Positions 1-7,769 of a DNA stretch of 64,000 nt are shown here, in pieces (position 1 is the first letter of the stretch; each line of letters starts with the position of its first letter). Below the pieces are notes generated by a model. It did not search any database. It had not been told where the DNA came from and saw only the letters and a list, made by a program, of their open reading frames with translations. A program made the position numbers and the translations under genes. The stretch comes from Mangrovibacterium sp041596335 (GTDB lineage Bacteria > Bacteroidota > Bacteroidia > Bacteroidales > Prolixibacteraceae): the NCBI RefSeq assembly GCF_041596335.1, contig NZ_JBFHIT010000013.1, forward strand, positions 1-64,000. Direction: 5' to 3'.

Positions 1-243
1 AATTTGATCGAAAATGAAAAGGTTCAGATTGTGAACATCAACAATGGCGAACGGCTGGAAACATACGTCATAAAGGGAAAACGCGACACAGGTGTTATTT
101 GTCTGAATGGCCCGGCTGCCCGTAAAGTGGCTGTTGGCGACGTGGTGATCATTATTTCGTATGCCACCATGGACTTTGAAGAAGCCAAAAGCTTCAAACC
201 GCAACTGGTTTTCCCCGACACGGAAACCAACAAAATTGTGTAG
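1..243 (+). CDS. panD: Aspartate 1-decarboxylase, C-terminal part (5' end outside window)
   Basis: PanD makes beta-alanine from L-aspartate for pantothenate and CoA synthesis, using a pyruvoyl cofactor made by self-cleavage at a Gly-Ser bond. Only the last ~80 codons are here; the cleavage serine lies before the window. The reading frame is open from base 1, so the TTG at base 4 is not the real start. The sequence NINNGERLETY, then LNGPAARKVAVGD and VIIISYATM, matches the conserved core of the family, including the Thr-Tyr pair and the Asn of the active site as known from E. coli PanD. The stop at 241-243 is followed closely by a terminator hairpin, so it ends its transcription unit. Identification is confident. 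Confidence 0.93.
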   Translation, partial: NLIENEKVQIVNINNGERLETYVIKGKRDTGVICLNGPAARKVAVGDVVIIISYATMDFEEAKSFKPQLVFPDTETNKIV

Positions 244-264
244 AAACAACAACCAAACAATAGA

Positions 265-293
265 CAAACCCGAGGCTCATGCTTCGGGTTTTT
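265..293 (+). terminator. Rho-independent terminator of panD
   Basis: AACCCGA and TCGGGTT form a stem around a short loop, followed by TTTTTT. It lies about 25 bases after the panD stop. Confidence 0.8.
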
Positions 294-506
294 TAGTTGA
301 AGGAAGCCGGTGAACAACGAAACAATTCTGCACTGATGCCGGTTTGTAATGTTAATTAGGCTTTCCTATTAAACAGTTCAATGGCCGGATACCGGTAGAG
401 ATCAACCTATTGTGTTTCCTTGATTGCCTGTTCGAATGACTCGTCGAGCGACCGGATTTGAGTGAAAGCCGCCAGATCCACTAGCTCCCGGAACGACTCA
501 AAACAC
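294..506. other. Intergenic stretch with nothing recognised
   Basis: Between the panD terminator and the ric terminator I see no open frame with family resemblance, no RNA gene and no clear promoter. Confidence 0.5.
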
Positions 507-545
507 AAAAAAAATCCCAGCCCGATTGGTAAAATCGAGATGGGA
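507..545 (-). terminator. Rho-independent terminator of ric
   Basis: Read on the minus strand: TCCCA...TGGGA with an inner CTCGATT/AATCGGG helix, followed by eight T. It lies 25 bases after the ric stop codon. Confidence 0.75.
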
Positions 546-570
546 GATGTACGATTGTAATCTGACTAAT

Positions 571-1272
571 TTAGTTCGCCAGTTGCAGCGCTTTGGGGAA
601 AAGGATATTATTCTCCAAATGCACATGAACGTGAATATCATCTTCAAACTGCTTTAAAGTTTGAAACGCGACTTTGTAAGTATTGCAGGCATCATCGGGC
701 AGTTTGTAGCCCTCGGTCGTGCGGTTAATTTCATCCAATTCGCCTCCGGCAAAATCGTGTTCGCCCAACATGCGGGCAATCTCGCTGCTAATTGTTGCTT
801 TCGAAGCCTCATTTGGGTTTGCCAGCAACGTTTTTATTGCCGGAAACAACACCTCTTCCTCCATTTTCAAATGTTGGGTCAGCTCGGTATTTACAGCAAC
901 TATCTTTTTCGCAATATCAATCAGCTCCGGATGATTGGCACCATGAACCGAAGCGATTTTATCGGTATAAAAAACCAAATCGGGCAATGTTGCCTTCACA
1001 TATTTATGATGCGTATTTACAATGTAGTCCATTAAGAACCCGAGTTCCCAGTCCTTAAAATTCAAGGCCTGACTGATCGGCGAACGTTTTACGGCTTCAA
1101 TTTTTTGCTCCAACTCCGCCTGATTGAGGTTTAAATCCCGGCAAGCTTCGCCAACCGATTGCTTTCCTCCACAACAGAAATCGATGCCCGCTTCCTGAAA
1201 TACACTCGCTGTTCTGAAATCGTCAGCAACGATCTCGCCAATCTGCATTTTGCCCAAACTCAACTCTTCCAT
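571..1272 (-). CDS. ric: Iron-sulfur cluster repair di-iron protein (ScdA/YtfE/RIC family)
   Basis: Cytoplasmic di-iron protein of the family that restores Fe-S clusters damaged by nitric oxide or oxidants. It has an N-terminal ScdA_N/DUF542 segment (IGEIV, then GIDFCCGGKQ, the conserved Cys-Cys-Gly-Gly) and a C-terminal hemerythrin-like four-helix bundle with the expected ligands: NTHHKYV, HGANHPEL, KMEEEVLFP, LGEHDFAG and HVHLENNILFP. I chose the ATG at 1272 (MEELSLGKM), giving 233 residues, the usual length. A longer in-frame start at 1383 would run through the promoter of the divergent Rrf2 gene and adds an unconserved hydrophobic tail. It is divergent from that regulator, which suggests shared control. 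Confidence 0.93.
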   Translation of the reverse strand: MEELSLGKMQIGEIVADDFRTASVFQEAGIDFCCGGKQSVGEACRDLNLNQAELEQKIEAVKRSPISQALNFKDWELGFLMDYIVNTHHKYVKATLPDLVFYTDKIASVHGANHPELIDIAKKIVAVNTELTQHLKMEEEVLFPAIKTLLANPNEASKATISSEIARMLGEHDFAGGELDEINRTTEGYKLPDDACNTYKVAFQTLKQFEDDIHVHVHLENNILFPKALQLAN

Positions 1273-1324
1273 GTCTTTACTTTTATTTTGATTGATGGCA
1301 CAAATATACAAATAAATTCTTTCG

Positions 1325-1340
1325 TAGACTAAAAGGTCTA
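1325..1340. promoter_or_regulatory. Candidate operator between ric and the Rrf2 regulator
   Basis: TAGAC and GTCTA form a perfect 5-bp inverted repeat with a 6-bp A/T-rich spacer (TAAAAG). It lies just upstream of the -33 element of the regulator promoter and about 55 bases from the ric start, the expected place for a site serving both genes. Binding by the Rrf2 protein is inferred. Confidence 0.45.
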
Positions 1341-1341
1341 C

Positions 1342-1369
1342 TTGTCGATTGTAAAAATATTTACCTTTG
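1342..1369 (+). promoter_or_regulatory. Bacteroidota-type promoter of the Rrf2 regulator
   Basis: TTG at 1342-1344, 17 bases, then TACCTTTG (1362-1369), a perfect match to TAnnTTTG. The predicted transcript starts near 1376, which supports the GTG start at 1387 over any upstream start. Confidence 0.6.
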
Positions 1370-1386
1370 TAAAAAAGCTGCAAACC

Positions 1387-1824
1387 GTGTTTAAAAAAGA
1401 AACCGAATATGCCTTACGAGGCTTAGTTTACATTCAGTCGCAGAACCAGAACGACCGTCGTCCGGGTATTTCCGAAATTTCAACAGAAGTTGAAACGCCT
1501 CCCCATTTTATGGCGAAGATTCTTCAACGAATGGTACGTTTAGGATTTATTGAATCCACCAAAGGGAAAAACGGCGGTTACTCCATTCACCCGGCACATC
1601 CGGCGCTCTCGCTGAAACAAGTGATTACAGCCATTGAAGGAAATACGCTTTTCGAAGGTTGCGGCTTTGGGCTAAAACACTGCGACGAAAACAATCCCTG
1701 CCCCCTTCATTTCAGCTATGCTCCCATTCGCGACGCCCTCAACACGCTGGTCGAGAGCGAAACAATTCAGAGCCTGGCCGGGAATCACAGTTCGACCCTC
1801 GATCTGGTTTTCAGCCGCAAATAG
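1387..1824 (+). CDS. Rrf2 family transcriptional regulator
   Basis: A 145-residue winged-helix regulator of the Rrf2 family (IscR/NsrR relatives). The N-terminus FKKETEYALRGLVYIQ and the following EISTEVETPPHFMAKILQRMVRLGFIES, then GKNGGYSI, are the helix-turn-helix and wing. Three cysteines typical of the cluster-binding loop are present (CGFGLKHC, then NPCPLHF), so it may carry an Fe-S cluster sensing NO or redox state; this is known for the family, not shown here. The GTG at 1387 fits the family N-terminus and the promoter position. It is divergent from ric, whose family is often under such control, and upstream of a hemerythrin protein on the same strand. Confidence 0.9.
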   Translation: MFKKETEYALRGLVYIQSQNQNDRRPGISEISTEVETPPHFMAKILQRMVRLGFIESTKGKNGGYSIHPAHPALSLKQVITAIEGNTLFEGCGFGLKHCDENNPCPLHFSYAPIRDALNTLVESETIQSLAGNHSSTLDLVFSRK

Positions 1825-1947
1825 AACGAGCCGAACTCCATTCAACCCAAATTAGAGCGCGACAAAAAACCGGAGTCCGTATCTTCGTCACCTGAAAACC
1901 GTAAGCGAATTCAATCCCTTTTCTACCATTTTTTAAAACCAATATCG

Positions 1948-3141
1948 ATGTCTGAATTTACCAACCACAAAACCGAACGTCTGCAAAAGTTAACGACGCT
2001 TTTTCGGGCCATTCTTGCGAGCGAAAATGTAAAAGCGCTTTACGAGGAGTTCCACGAGATTATAAGCCGGTGCATTCCGTCGGATATAATTTACCTGGTT
2101 GACGACTTGGTGAAGGAGAACATACCCATGCCCGAGCTGAAAAAAGGTATCAACAAACTGCTGAATTTGCTGCACAAGCCTCTTGCCGACTATCCGTACA
2201 CGGCACCTCCGGCCAACAGCTACTTGGGTATTTTGCAGGAAAACAACCGCCTGATGACCGAAAAGCTGAACGCACTGAAACCAGACATTAAAGCGCTGAA
2301 CAGCACCCCGGCCAACGCGGATTTAAGGCAGTCTGTTTTGACCGGACTGCAAGCGCTGGAACCGTTTGGAAGATACTACCTTATTAAAGAAAATTTGCTG
2401 TTTCCGGTTATTGAGAAGCATTTGCCCGAATTTCGCTGTCTCTCGGTCATGTGGTCGTTCCACGACGATATTCGCCGCAACCTGAAAAAAGCCATCACAC
2501 TACTCAGCAACAACTACCTGCAGCTCAACGAATTTAACCGGTGCACCGGCGATTTGTATTTCAACATGGCTGCCATTCGCTTTCGCGAAGAACGTATTTT
2601 GTACCCCTTGGTGGCCGACACAATTCCCTCGGCCGAACTGGAAGCGCTGCTGGCTGAAAGTCTCGAAATTGGCTTTCCCTTTTACCAACCCGAGACGACA
2701 CCCGTTGCCGCCCAGCCCGAATTGTTTGCCGAAGGTCTGGCCGACTTGGGAACCGGACGCCTGAGCCTGGAACAAATAAAACTGCTGTTCAACCACCTAC
2801 CGGTCGACATCACGTTTGTCGACGAGCACGATAAGGTGCAGTATTTCTCCACTCCCAAAAAGCGCATTTTTCCGCGCACCAAAGCCATTATTGGCCGCGA
2901 TGTGCACAACTGCCACCCCAAAGAGAGCGTGCATGTGGTCGAAAAAATTGTGCAGTCGTTCCGCGAAGGCAAAAAAGATGTGGCCAGCTTCTGGATTAAC
3001 ATGAAGGGCGAACGCTTGCTCATTCAGTATTTTGCCCTTCGCGACGAAGCCGGAACATATCGTGGCGTGGTGGAAGTGTCGCAGGAAATCACCGCCATTC
3101 AACAGCTTACCGGCGAGAAGCGGCTACTCGACTGGGAATAA
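1948..3141 (+). CDS. DUF438 / hemerythrin-like / PAS domain protein
   Basis: A 397-residue soluble protein with three parts. Residues ~1-75 are a DUF438-like helical segment (IPSDIIYLVDDLVKE and KGINKLLNLLHKPL). Residues ~85-240 are a hemerythrin-like bundle with candidate iron ligands in KENLLFPVIEKH, WSFHDDIRR and REERILYP. Residues ~275-390 are a PAS-type domain (LFNHLPVDITFVDEHDKVQYF ending in RGVVEVSQEI). Known relatives occur beside Ric-type genes and are thought to sense O2, NO or another small ligand. There is no kinase, cyclase or DNA-binding output, so its partner is unknown. It starts 123 bases after the Rrf2 gene on the same strand and no separate promoter is evident. Confidence 0.85.
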   Translation: MSEFTNHKTERLQKLTTLFRAILASENVKALYEEFHEIISRCIPSDIIYLVDDLVKENIPMPELKKGINKLLNLLHKPLADYPYTAPPANSYLGILQENNRLMTEKLNALKPDIKALNSTPANADLRQSVLTGLQALEPFGRYYLIKENLLFPVIEKHLPEFRCLSVMWSFHDDIRRNLKKAITLLSNNYLQLNEFNRCTGDLYFNMAAIRFREERILYPLVADTIPSAELEALLAESLEIGFPFYQPETTPVAAQPELFAEGLADLGTGRLSLEQIKLLFNHLPVDITFVDEHDKVQYFSTPKKRIFPRTKAIIGRDVHNCHPKESVHVVEKIVQSFREGKKDVASFWINMKGERLLIQYFALRDEAGTYRGVVEVSQEITAIQQLTGEKRLLDWE

Positions 3142-3282
3142 CAATCGGTGTTCGGGAACTGACATTGAGCGAAGGTGCCCCCAACAAAAATCCACGCACT
3201 CCTGCAACGGGAGGCTGAAGGAGAGGACTTTTCGCTGCCATGATTCCGCGTTGTGTGCTTTTTGGGCGACGGTTCATAAAGC

Positions 3283-4587
3283 TTACCGGTCATCTTTTTT
3301 ATCCGGACTAATCACAGGTGCCGCTTTGGCCGATGGTTTTTCCAGTCCATGCCCGCGTGGGCCTGTTTCGGTTTTATAAAGCAGAAAACTAAAAACCAGC
3401 CCGACGATGCCCAGTGTACTGAAAATCCACATCCCCGCATGATAGCCGGTTGGATTGGCAGCCGAAGCGGCTGACAGATCATTGGCTTTTCCCACCAGCC
3501 AAACGAAACCGGCAACTCCAATTTGCTGAATCAGGGTCATCAATGCATACGCGGTTCCCAGCTTTTTTTCTTCAACAATATAGGCTACCGACGGCCACAT
3601 CACTGCCGGCACCAATGAAGTTGCAACCCCCAGCATGGTAACCGGAATAAACAGGTTGATATCAGCATAAATGAGCAACAGGAAAACCGGCAGAATAATG
3701 ACCGAACCGATAAACATCATCAGCGCCCGGTGTCCGATTTTATCGACCAGCAAGCCAATAAACGGAGTGGCTAACATGGACGCCACAATGACCATGCTAT
3801 TGAGCTGCCCGGCCAACTCGCCCGACACCCCGTGTGCATTCACAAAAAAGGTGGGCGCAAAGCCGCGGAACGGAAAAATGGCCGAATAGAAGGTCATACA
3901 AAGAATGACCACAAACCAGAACGAAGGAGTAAATTGAAAGGATTCACGAAGGTTTAAGCGATCGGGTTCCTGCCCGGCGCCCAACACATAGTTTTTCGAC
4001 GCCCGCTTTTCGAGCACAAAATAAACAACTCCGCCAATGCCACAGAGCAAACCAATCATTCCGGCCAGTACCAAAGCCTGATGCCAGCCCTGCGCGTAAA
4101 TGGCTTTGGCCCAGGTTGGCGACCAGTCGGCAGCATACGAACCGGCCCGGGCAATAAACAGATTCACACCGAGGGCAAAGCCAAGCTCCCTACCACGAAA
4201 CCACTTGGCCAGCACCACCGTGATGGCCACAATGAGCGGCTCGGCGCTAAACCCGAGCAAAAACCGCCCGACCAACATCACGGTCAACTGGTCGGTTGCC
4301 GCAGTAACAAAGCCCGACACAGCACATATGACTCCGGCAACCAGAATAACCACCCGGGCACCAAAGCGGTTGATGAGCAGCCCACTAAAGGTTAACACAA
4401 CAACAGCCGCCACGCTGTATACCGAATAGAGCCGGCTGAAGTCTTCGTTCGAAAAACCCAGCTCATCCATCAGTTCCTTGCCCACATAGGCTACACTGTC
4501 GTATAGGTAATAATTGCCAAACATGGCCAGGCTCGCAATTAAAAGTGCGGTCCACCGCAAACTTGCAGGTATTTGTTGCTTTCTCAT
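3283..4587 (-). CDS. MFS transporter
   Basis: A 434-residue inner-membrane permease of the major facilitator superfamily. The hydrophobicity pattern gives about twelve membrane segments, with the MFS loop motif between segments 2 and 3 (GLLINRFGARVVILVAG) and its repeat in the second half (GLLVDKIGHRALM). It looks closest to the lysosomal MFSD1-like/uncharacterised branch of the family; the substrate cannot be told. The ATG at 4587 is chosen because a TTG - N20 - TACTTTTA promoter (minus strand) lies upstream at 4656-4686; the frame stays open to 4686 with a TTG start, adding 33 unconserved residues. It converges with the PAS protein gene and is divergent from vsr. Confidence 0.85.
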   Translation of the reverse strand: MRKQQIPASLRWTALLIASLAMFGNYYLYDSVAYVGKELMDELGFSNEDFSRLYSVYSVAAVVVLTFSGLLINRFGARVVILVAGVICAVSGFVTAATDQLTVMLVGRFLLGFSAEPLIVAITVVLAKWFRGRELGFALGVNLFIARAGSYAADWSPTWAKAIYAQGWHQALVLAGMIGLLCGIGGVVYFVLEKRASKNYVLGAGQEPDRLNLRESFQFTPSFWFVVILCMTFYSAIFPFRGFAPTFFVNAHGVSGELAGQLNSMVIVASMLATPFIGLLVDKIGHRALMMFIGSVIILPVFLLLIYADINLFIPVTMLGVATSLVPAVMWPSVAYIVEEKKLGTAYALMTLIQQIGVAGFVWLVGKANDLSAASAANPTGYHAGMWIFSTLGIVGLVFSFLLYKTETGPRGHGLEKPSAKAAPVISPDKKDDR

Positions 4588-4655
4588 CGGCTTGTGTGTC
4601 GGCACCGGCTCCTCGTACTCTTGTGGGCTGATTTGAAACCCCACCGGCGTCGGCC

Positions 4656-4686
4656 TAAAAGTAATTGGTTGCCGCGTCAAAATCAA
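4656..4686 (-). promoter_or_regulatory. Likely promoter of the MFS transporter gene
   Basis: On the minus strand TTG (4686-4684), 20 bases, then TACTTTTA (4663-4656), one base off TAnnTTTG. Confidence 0.4.
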
Positions 4687-4718
4687 GCTGTTTATGTACG
4701 TACTGCCAACCGACTTCC

Positions 4719-4749
4719 TTTGCGCTGTGCTACCCGTTTCCTAACTTTA
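4719..4749 (+). promoter_or_regulatory. Promoter of vsr
   Basis: TTTG (4719-4722), exactly 19 bases, then TAACTTTA (4742-4749). The transcript would start at about 4756, at or inside the ATG (4754), so the message is likely leaderless or nearly so. Confidence 0.55.
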
Positions 4750-4753
4750 CCCA

Positions 4754-5170
4754 ATGGCCGATGTACACAACAAACAAACCCGCAGCTACAACATGAGCCG
4801 CATCAGCGGAAAGGATACCTTGCCGGAACTGTTGGTGCGGAAGTATTTGTTTGCACAGGGTTTTCGGTATCGGTTGAATGTGAAAAGCCTGCCCGGAAAA
4901 CCCGATATCGTCCTACCAAAATACAAAACCGTCATCTTTGTAAATGGCTGCTTTTGGCACGGACACAAAGGCTGTAAATATTTTGTACTCCCCAAAACCC
5001 GAACTGAATGGTGGCTCCAAAAAATTAAAGGCACTCAACAACGCGACCGCGAAGCCGAAATTGCCCTGAATGTGCAGGGATGGAAAGTAATTACGGTTTG
5101 GGGGTGTGAATTGAAGAAAGAAAATCGGGAAAAGACCCTTCATAATCTCCTCACAGAAATTCTTCCATAA
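4754..5170 (+). CDS. vsr: Very short patch repair endonuclease
   Basis: Vsr nicks DNA 5' of the T in T:G mismatches left when 5-methylcytosine deaminates, so the mismatch is repaired to C:G. The 138-residue length is typical. The N-terminus MADVHNKQTRSYNMSRI, the KPDIVLPKYKTVIFVNGC core with the catalytic Asp, and the zinc/active-site region NGCFWHGHKGC are all present, and the C-terminal WKVITVWGCELK matches the end of the fold. The start at 4754 is set by the conserved N-terminus. It lies 105 bases upstream of the R-M genes on the same strand, matching its known pairing with C5 methyltransferases. Its base composition is closer to the chromosome than to the AT-rich genes after it. Confidence 0.94.
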   Translation: MADVHNKQTRSYNMSRISGKDTLPELLVRKYLFAQGFRYRLNVKSLPGKPDIVLPKYKTVIFVNGCFWHGHKGCKYFVLPKTRTEWWLQKIKGTQQRDREAEIALNVQGWKVITVWGCELKKENREKTLHNLLTEILP

Positions 5171-5239
5171 ACTGCATTCCGACTTACTAACCATCGAGTC
5201 ATTTTGTGGAAAACTAACACCCAATGTGACTCATTGTCC

Positions 5240-5289
5240 GTTGACCCATAATCAACATCAGGGTAGTTTTGACCCATGGACATTCAAAA
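5240..5289. promoter_or_regulatory. Candidate C-box operators of the R-M controller
   Basis: Two related elements share TTGACCCAT in direct orientation (5241-5249 and 5269-5277). The first, GTTGACCCATAATCAAC (5240-5256), is a 5-bp inverted repeat over the -33 element. The second, TTTTGA-N11-TCAAAA (5267-5289), covers the -7 element and the start codon. This is the position where C proteins of type II R-M systems bind their own promoter; binding itself is inferred. Confidence 0.55.
5241..5271 (+). promoter_or_regulatory. Promoter of the controller gene, probably leaderless transcript
   Basis: TTG (5241-5243), 20 bases, then TAGTTTTG (5264-5271), a perfect TAnnTTTG. The start point would fall at about 5276-5279, on the ATG itself. 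Confidence 0.6.
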
Positions 5290-5500
5290 GAATTTTGGAC
5301 AAAGAATCAAAGAGCTGAGAGCGGAAAAGGGCTACAGCCAAGAAGCTTTAGCACTCAAAGCAGATCTCGACCGCACTTATATAACCAGCGTGGAAAATGG
5401 AAAACGAAATGTTTCCATTCAAGCTATCCACAAAATCATCAAAGCATTTGACATCTCATTCTCAGAATTTTTCACCTCTAAACTTTTCGACGCATGTTGA
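5276..5500 (+). CDS. XRE-family controller protein of the R-M system (C protein)
   Basis: A 74-residue helix-turn-helix protein. The DNA-binding domain covers nearly all of it: GQRIKELRAEKGYSQEALAL, then ADLDRTYITSVENGKRNVSI, ending in KAFDISFSEFF. This size and layout match controller proteins that delay and then balance restriction gene expression by binding C-boxes at their own promoter. The gene overlaps the methyltransferase gene by 7 bases (5494-5500), so the two are translationally coupled, and it has no room for a Shine-Dalgarno leader given its promoter position. The region is AT-rich with AGA arginine codons, unlike the neighbouring chromosome. The family is certain; the C-protein role rests on context. 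Confidence 0.88.
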   Translation: MDIQKNFGQRIKELRAEKGYSQEALALKADLDRTYITSVENGKRNVSIQAIHKIIKAFDISFSEFFTSKLFDAC

Positions 5501-6687
5501 TTAAATACTCAGACATCCGCAAAAAGTTAGAGTTCGAAAGAAAAAAAGAACTCGATGATCTTTTAGCAGGTTTCACTCATTACCTTCAAAGCCCAGCTGA
5601 ATACAGTCGCGACAATTACTATAAACCATTCGAGGAACAACTTAATGGTTCGAAACTGAACAAGGTTGAAGAAACTGCATTGAAGCTTCCGTTAAAATGG
5701 GATGTTCCATTTCCTCCTCCGGAAAACCCAAAGTTCACTTTTATTGACCTTTTTGCGGGAATTGGAGGATTTAGAATTGCATTACAGAAGCAAGATGGAA
5801 AATGTGTCTTTTCCTCAGAAATTGATAAAGCTGCGAAGCAAACTTATGAAATGAATTTCGGAGAAATCCCATTTGGCGACATTAGGAAGTTTACCGGTCC
5901 TGATATCTCAGATGACCTACTCGATAAACTAATTCCCAATCACGATCTGCTAGCCGCTGGCTTTCCATGCCAACCATTTAGCCTTGCCGGTGTCTCAGCA
6001 AGAAATTTTCTAGGTAAAGAACATGGATTCAATGATTCTAATCAAGGTAACCTATTCTTTGACATTCTCCGAATTGTTGACGTAAAACGCCCTAAAGCTG
6101 TTTTTCTTGAGAATGTAAAAAACCTAAGATCTCACGATAAGGGTAGAACTTTCGAGACTATTAAGACAATGATCAAGGAATTAGGATATAGCTTCAGCTC
6201 TGAAGTAGTAAATTCCCAAACAAGAGTACCTCAACGAAGACAACGGACCTACATGGTTTGTTTTAGAGATGCCACCATTAACTACAAATTTCCTTCTTTT
6301 GAAGGTGAGCCAATCCCCTTGAGATCGATATTGGAAAATTCTGTCGATGAAAAGTATACCATTTCAGACAGACTTTGGCAAGGACATAAGAACAGATCCA
6401 AAAGAAACTTAGAACGGGGAACCGGATTTTCAACAAAAGAAGCTGACCTTGACAAACCTTCAAATACAATTGTTGCAAGGTATTACAAAGACGGAAAAGA
6501 ATGTCTCATTCCTCAACCAGGGAAGAATCCCAGGAAATTAACCCCCAGGGAGTGCGCTAGACTTCAAGGATATCCGGAATCTTTTATTTACCATAAAAGC
6601 AACTCATCGGCTTATAAACAATTTGGCAACTCTGTCTCGGTTCCCGTGATCGAGAGAATCGCTGAATCGATAACTAAATACTTATAA
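5494..6687 (+). CDS. DNA (cytosine-5-)-methyltransferase, Dcm-like
   Basis: A 397-residue C5 methyltransferase with the family motifs in order: I (FIDLFAGIGGFRIAL, ~84-98), IV (GFPCQPFSLAG, catalytic Cys159), VI (FLENVKNL), VIII (QRRQRTYMVCF), IX (RKLTPRECARLQGYP) and X (QFGNSVSVPV). Stretches such as QGNLFFDILRIVDVKRP, LRSHDKGRTF and ARYYKDGKECLI resemble E. coli Dcm, which methylates CCWGG, the context in which Vsr acts. A CCWGG or CCNGG target is therefore a reasonable guess but not proven. About 80 residues precede motif I. It overlaps the controller gene and is followed after 9 bases by the nuclease gene. It protects the host DNA from that nuclease. Confidence 0.93.
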   Translation: MLIKYSDIRKKLEFERKKELDDLLAGFTHYLQSPAEYSRDNYYKPFEEQLNGSKLNKVEETALKLPLKWDVPFPPPENPKFTFIDLFAGIGGFRIALQKQDGKCVFSSEIDKAAKQTYEMNFGEIPFGDIRKFTGPDISDDLLDKLIPNHDLLAAGFPCQPFSLAGVSARNFLGKEHGFNDSNQGNLFFDILRIVDVKRPKAVFLENVKNLRSHDKGRTFETIKTMIKELGYSFSSEVVNSQTRVPQRRQRTYMVCFRDATINYKFPSFEGEPIPLRSILENSVDEKYTISDRLWQGHKNRSKRNLERGTGFSTKEADLDKPSNTIVARYYKDGKECLIPQPGKNPRKLTPRECARLQGYPESFIYHKSNSSAYKQFGNSVSVPVIERIAESITKYL

Positions 6688-6696
6688 AAAACGCAT

Positions 6697-7533
6697 ATGG
6701 AGTTTAATATTAATCAATTTTTGAAATTTGGGACAAAAGATGGTTCTTATTCAATCGTTACAGAAAGAGAATATTACGACTCACAGATCACAGCCACAGA
6801 TGCAGAAGCTGAATTACTAATCAATCACTTCGGCCTTTCAAATATCACAGTTGGAAAAGTTGCGTCAAATCCCCGCCTATCAAAAAAAGAATTCCTATTA
6901 TATCCCTCGGGACAAAAGATATATCTGAATCTTGTCTTTCCTAAAAATAACAAACCAGAACTAAGGCTATACATATCCCAAACAGCTGGCTTTAAGCCGG
7001 AATCTGGTACCGTCTGGTTCCTTTTTAAACTACAAAATAAACTATGGATCGGATCAATGCCTGAAAACCAGTGGAGAGCCGAAAACATAGGTGCACTCGA
7101 AGATGATTCAGACTCAATCTACCAATCCTTAATACAAGAAAAAGATGAAATAAAGATCGCAAAGTTAGCAAGCAAGGAAGCTTTCACACGAGACAGAAAA
7201 CTTGCTCAACATCGAATGACCGTAGAAGATTACAGATGTGAGTGCAATCCATCCCATGAATTATTTATTTCCAAGTATACAAACCTTCCATACCTAGAAG
7301 CACATCATTTGATCCCAATCTCTTTGCAGAAGCAGTACAACAAAAACTTCGATTTACTCGATAACATTTTCTGTCTATGTCCATTTTGCCATAGGGCGAT
7401 CCACTTTTCTGAACAGTCCACTTCGCGTCCTATTATTGACACTCTTTTGGATAAGAGACCTGAAGTACTGAATATTATAAGGGGGACAGAGCAAGACATT
7501 TATAAATTTTATTCTTTAGAGACTATCATCTGA
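6697..7533 (+). CDS. HNH restriction endonuclease
   Basis: A 278-residue protein with a C-terminal HNH nuclease domain: YRCECN (zinc cysteines), LEAHHLIPIS (HH catalytic pair), DLLDNIFCLCP (Asn) and CPFCHRAIHF (second zinc pair and final His), at residues ~180-240. The first ~160 residues, including TVWFLFKLQNKLWIGSM, resemble no family I can name and probably hold target recognition. It begins 9 bases after the methyltransferase gene, so it is almost surely the restriction half of this type II system. The gene is strongly AT-rich relative to the flanks, a sign of horizontal acquisition. A methyl-directed nuclease is a less likely alternative given the operon. Confidence 0.82.
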   Translation: MEFNINQFLKFGTKDGSYSIVTEREYYDSQITATDAEAELLINHFGLSNITVGKVASNPRLSKKEFLLYPSGQKIYLNLVFPKNNKPELRLYISQTAGFKPESGTVWFLFKLQNKLWIGSMPENQWRAENIGALEDDSDSIYQSLIQEKDEIKIAKLASKEAFTRDRKLAQHRMTVEDYRCECNPSHELFISKYTNLPYLEAHHLIPISLQKQYNKNFDLLDNIFCLCPFCHRAIHFSEQSTSRPIIDTLLDKRPEVLNIIRGTEQDIYKFYSLETII

Positions 7534-7571
7534 TCGCTAGATAAAAATTTTCACAACAAATCCGAAAATCA

Positions 7572-7757
7572 TTGATCGACTCGGAATTCTTCTATCCAGA
7601 CCAAGTTGGAATCAAGAAATTCCTATTCCACCGTTATTTAGATGATTATTGTTGGTATGAATTCGAGAGCCTTCACCTCATAGAAGTGAAATACACTCAT
7701 GGCACTATTGATGAATTTGTCCTTGAATTAGCCAATTCGGATTGGGGCAAACTATAG
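7572..7757 (+). pseudogene. Unrecognised fragment of 61 codons
   Basis: An open frame from a TTG at 7572 to a TAG at 7755, 61 residues, acidic and aromatic (YLDDYCWYEFESLHLIEV). There is no ribosome site, no ATG and no family I recognise. Base use is like the R-M genes just upstream, so it may be a broken piece that came in with them, or a small unknown protein. Confidence 0.3.
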
Positions 7758-7769
7758 TATATCAACCAA

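Noticed and set aside
1273..1383. N-terminal extension of the ric reading frame
   Set aside because: It runs through the divergent promoter and operator and adds residues not found in the family; ATG 1272 fits better.
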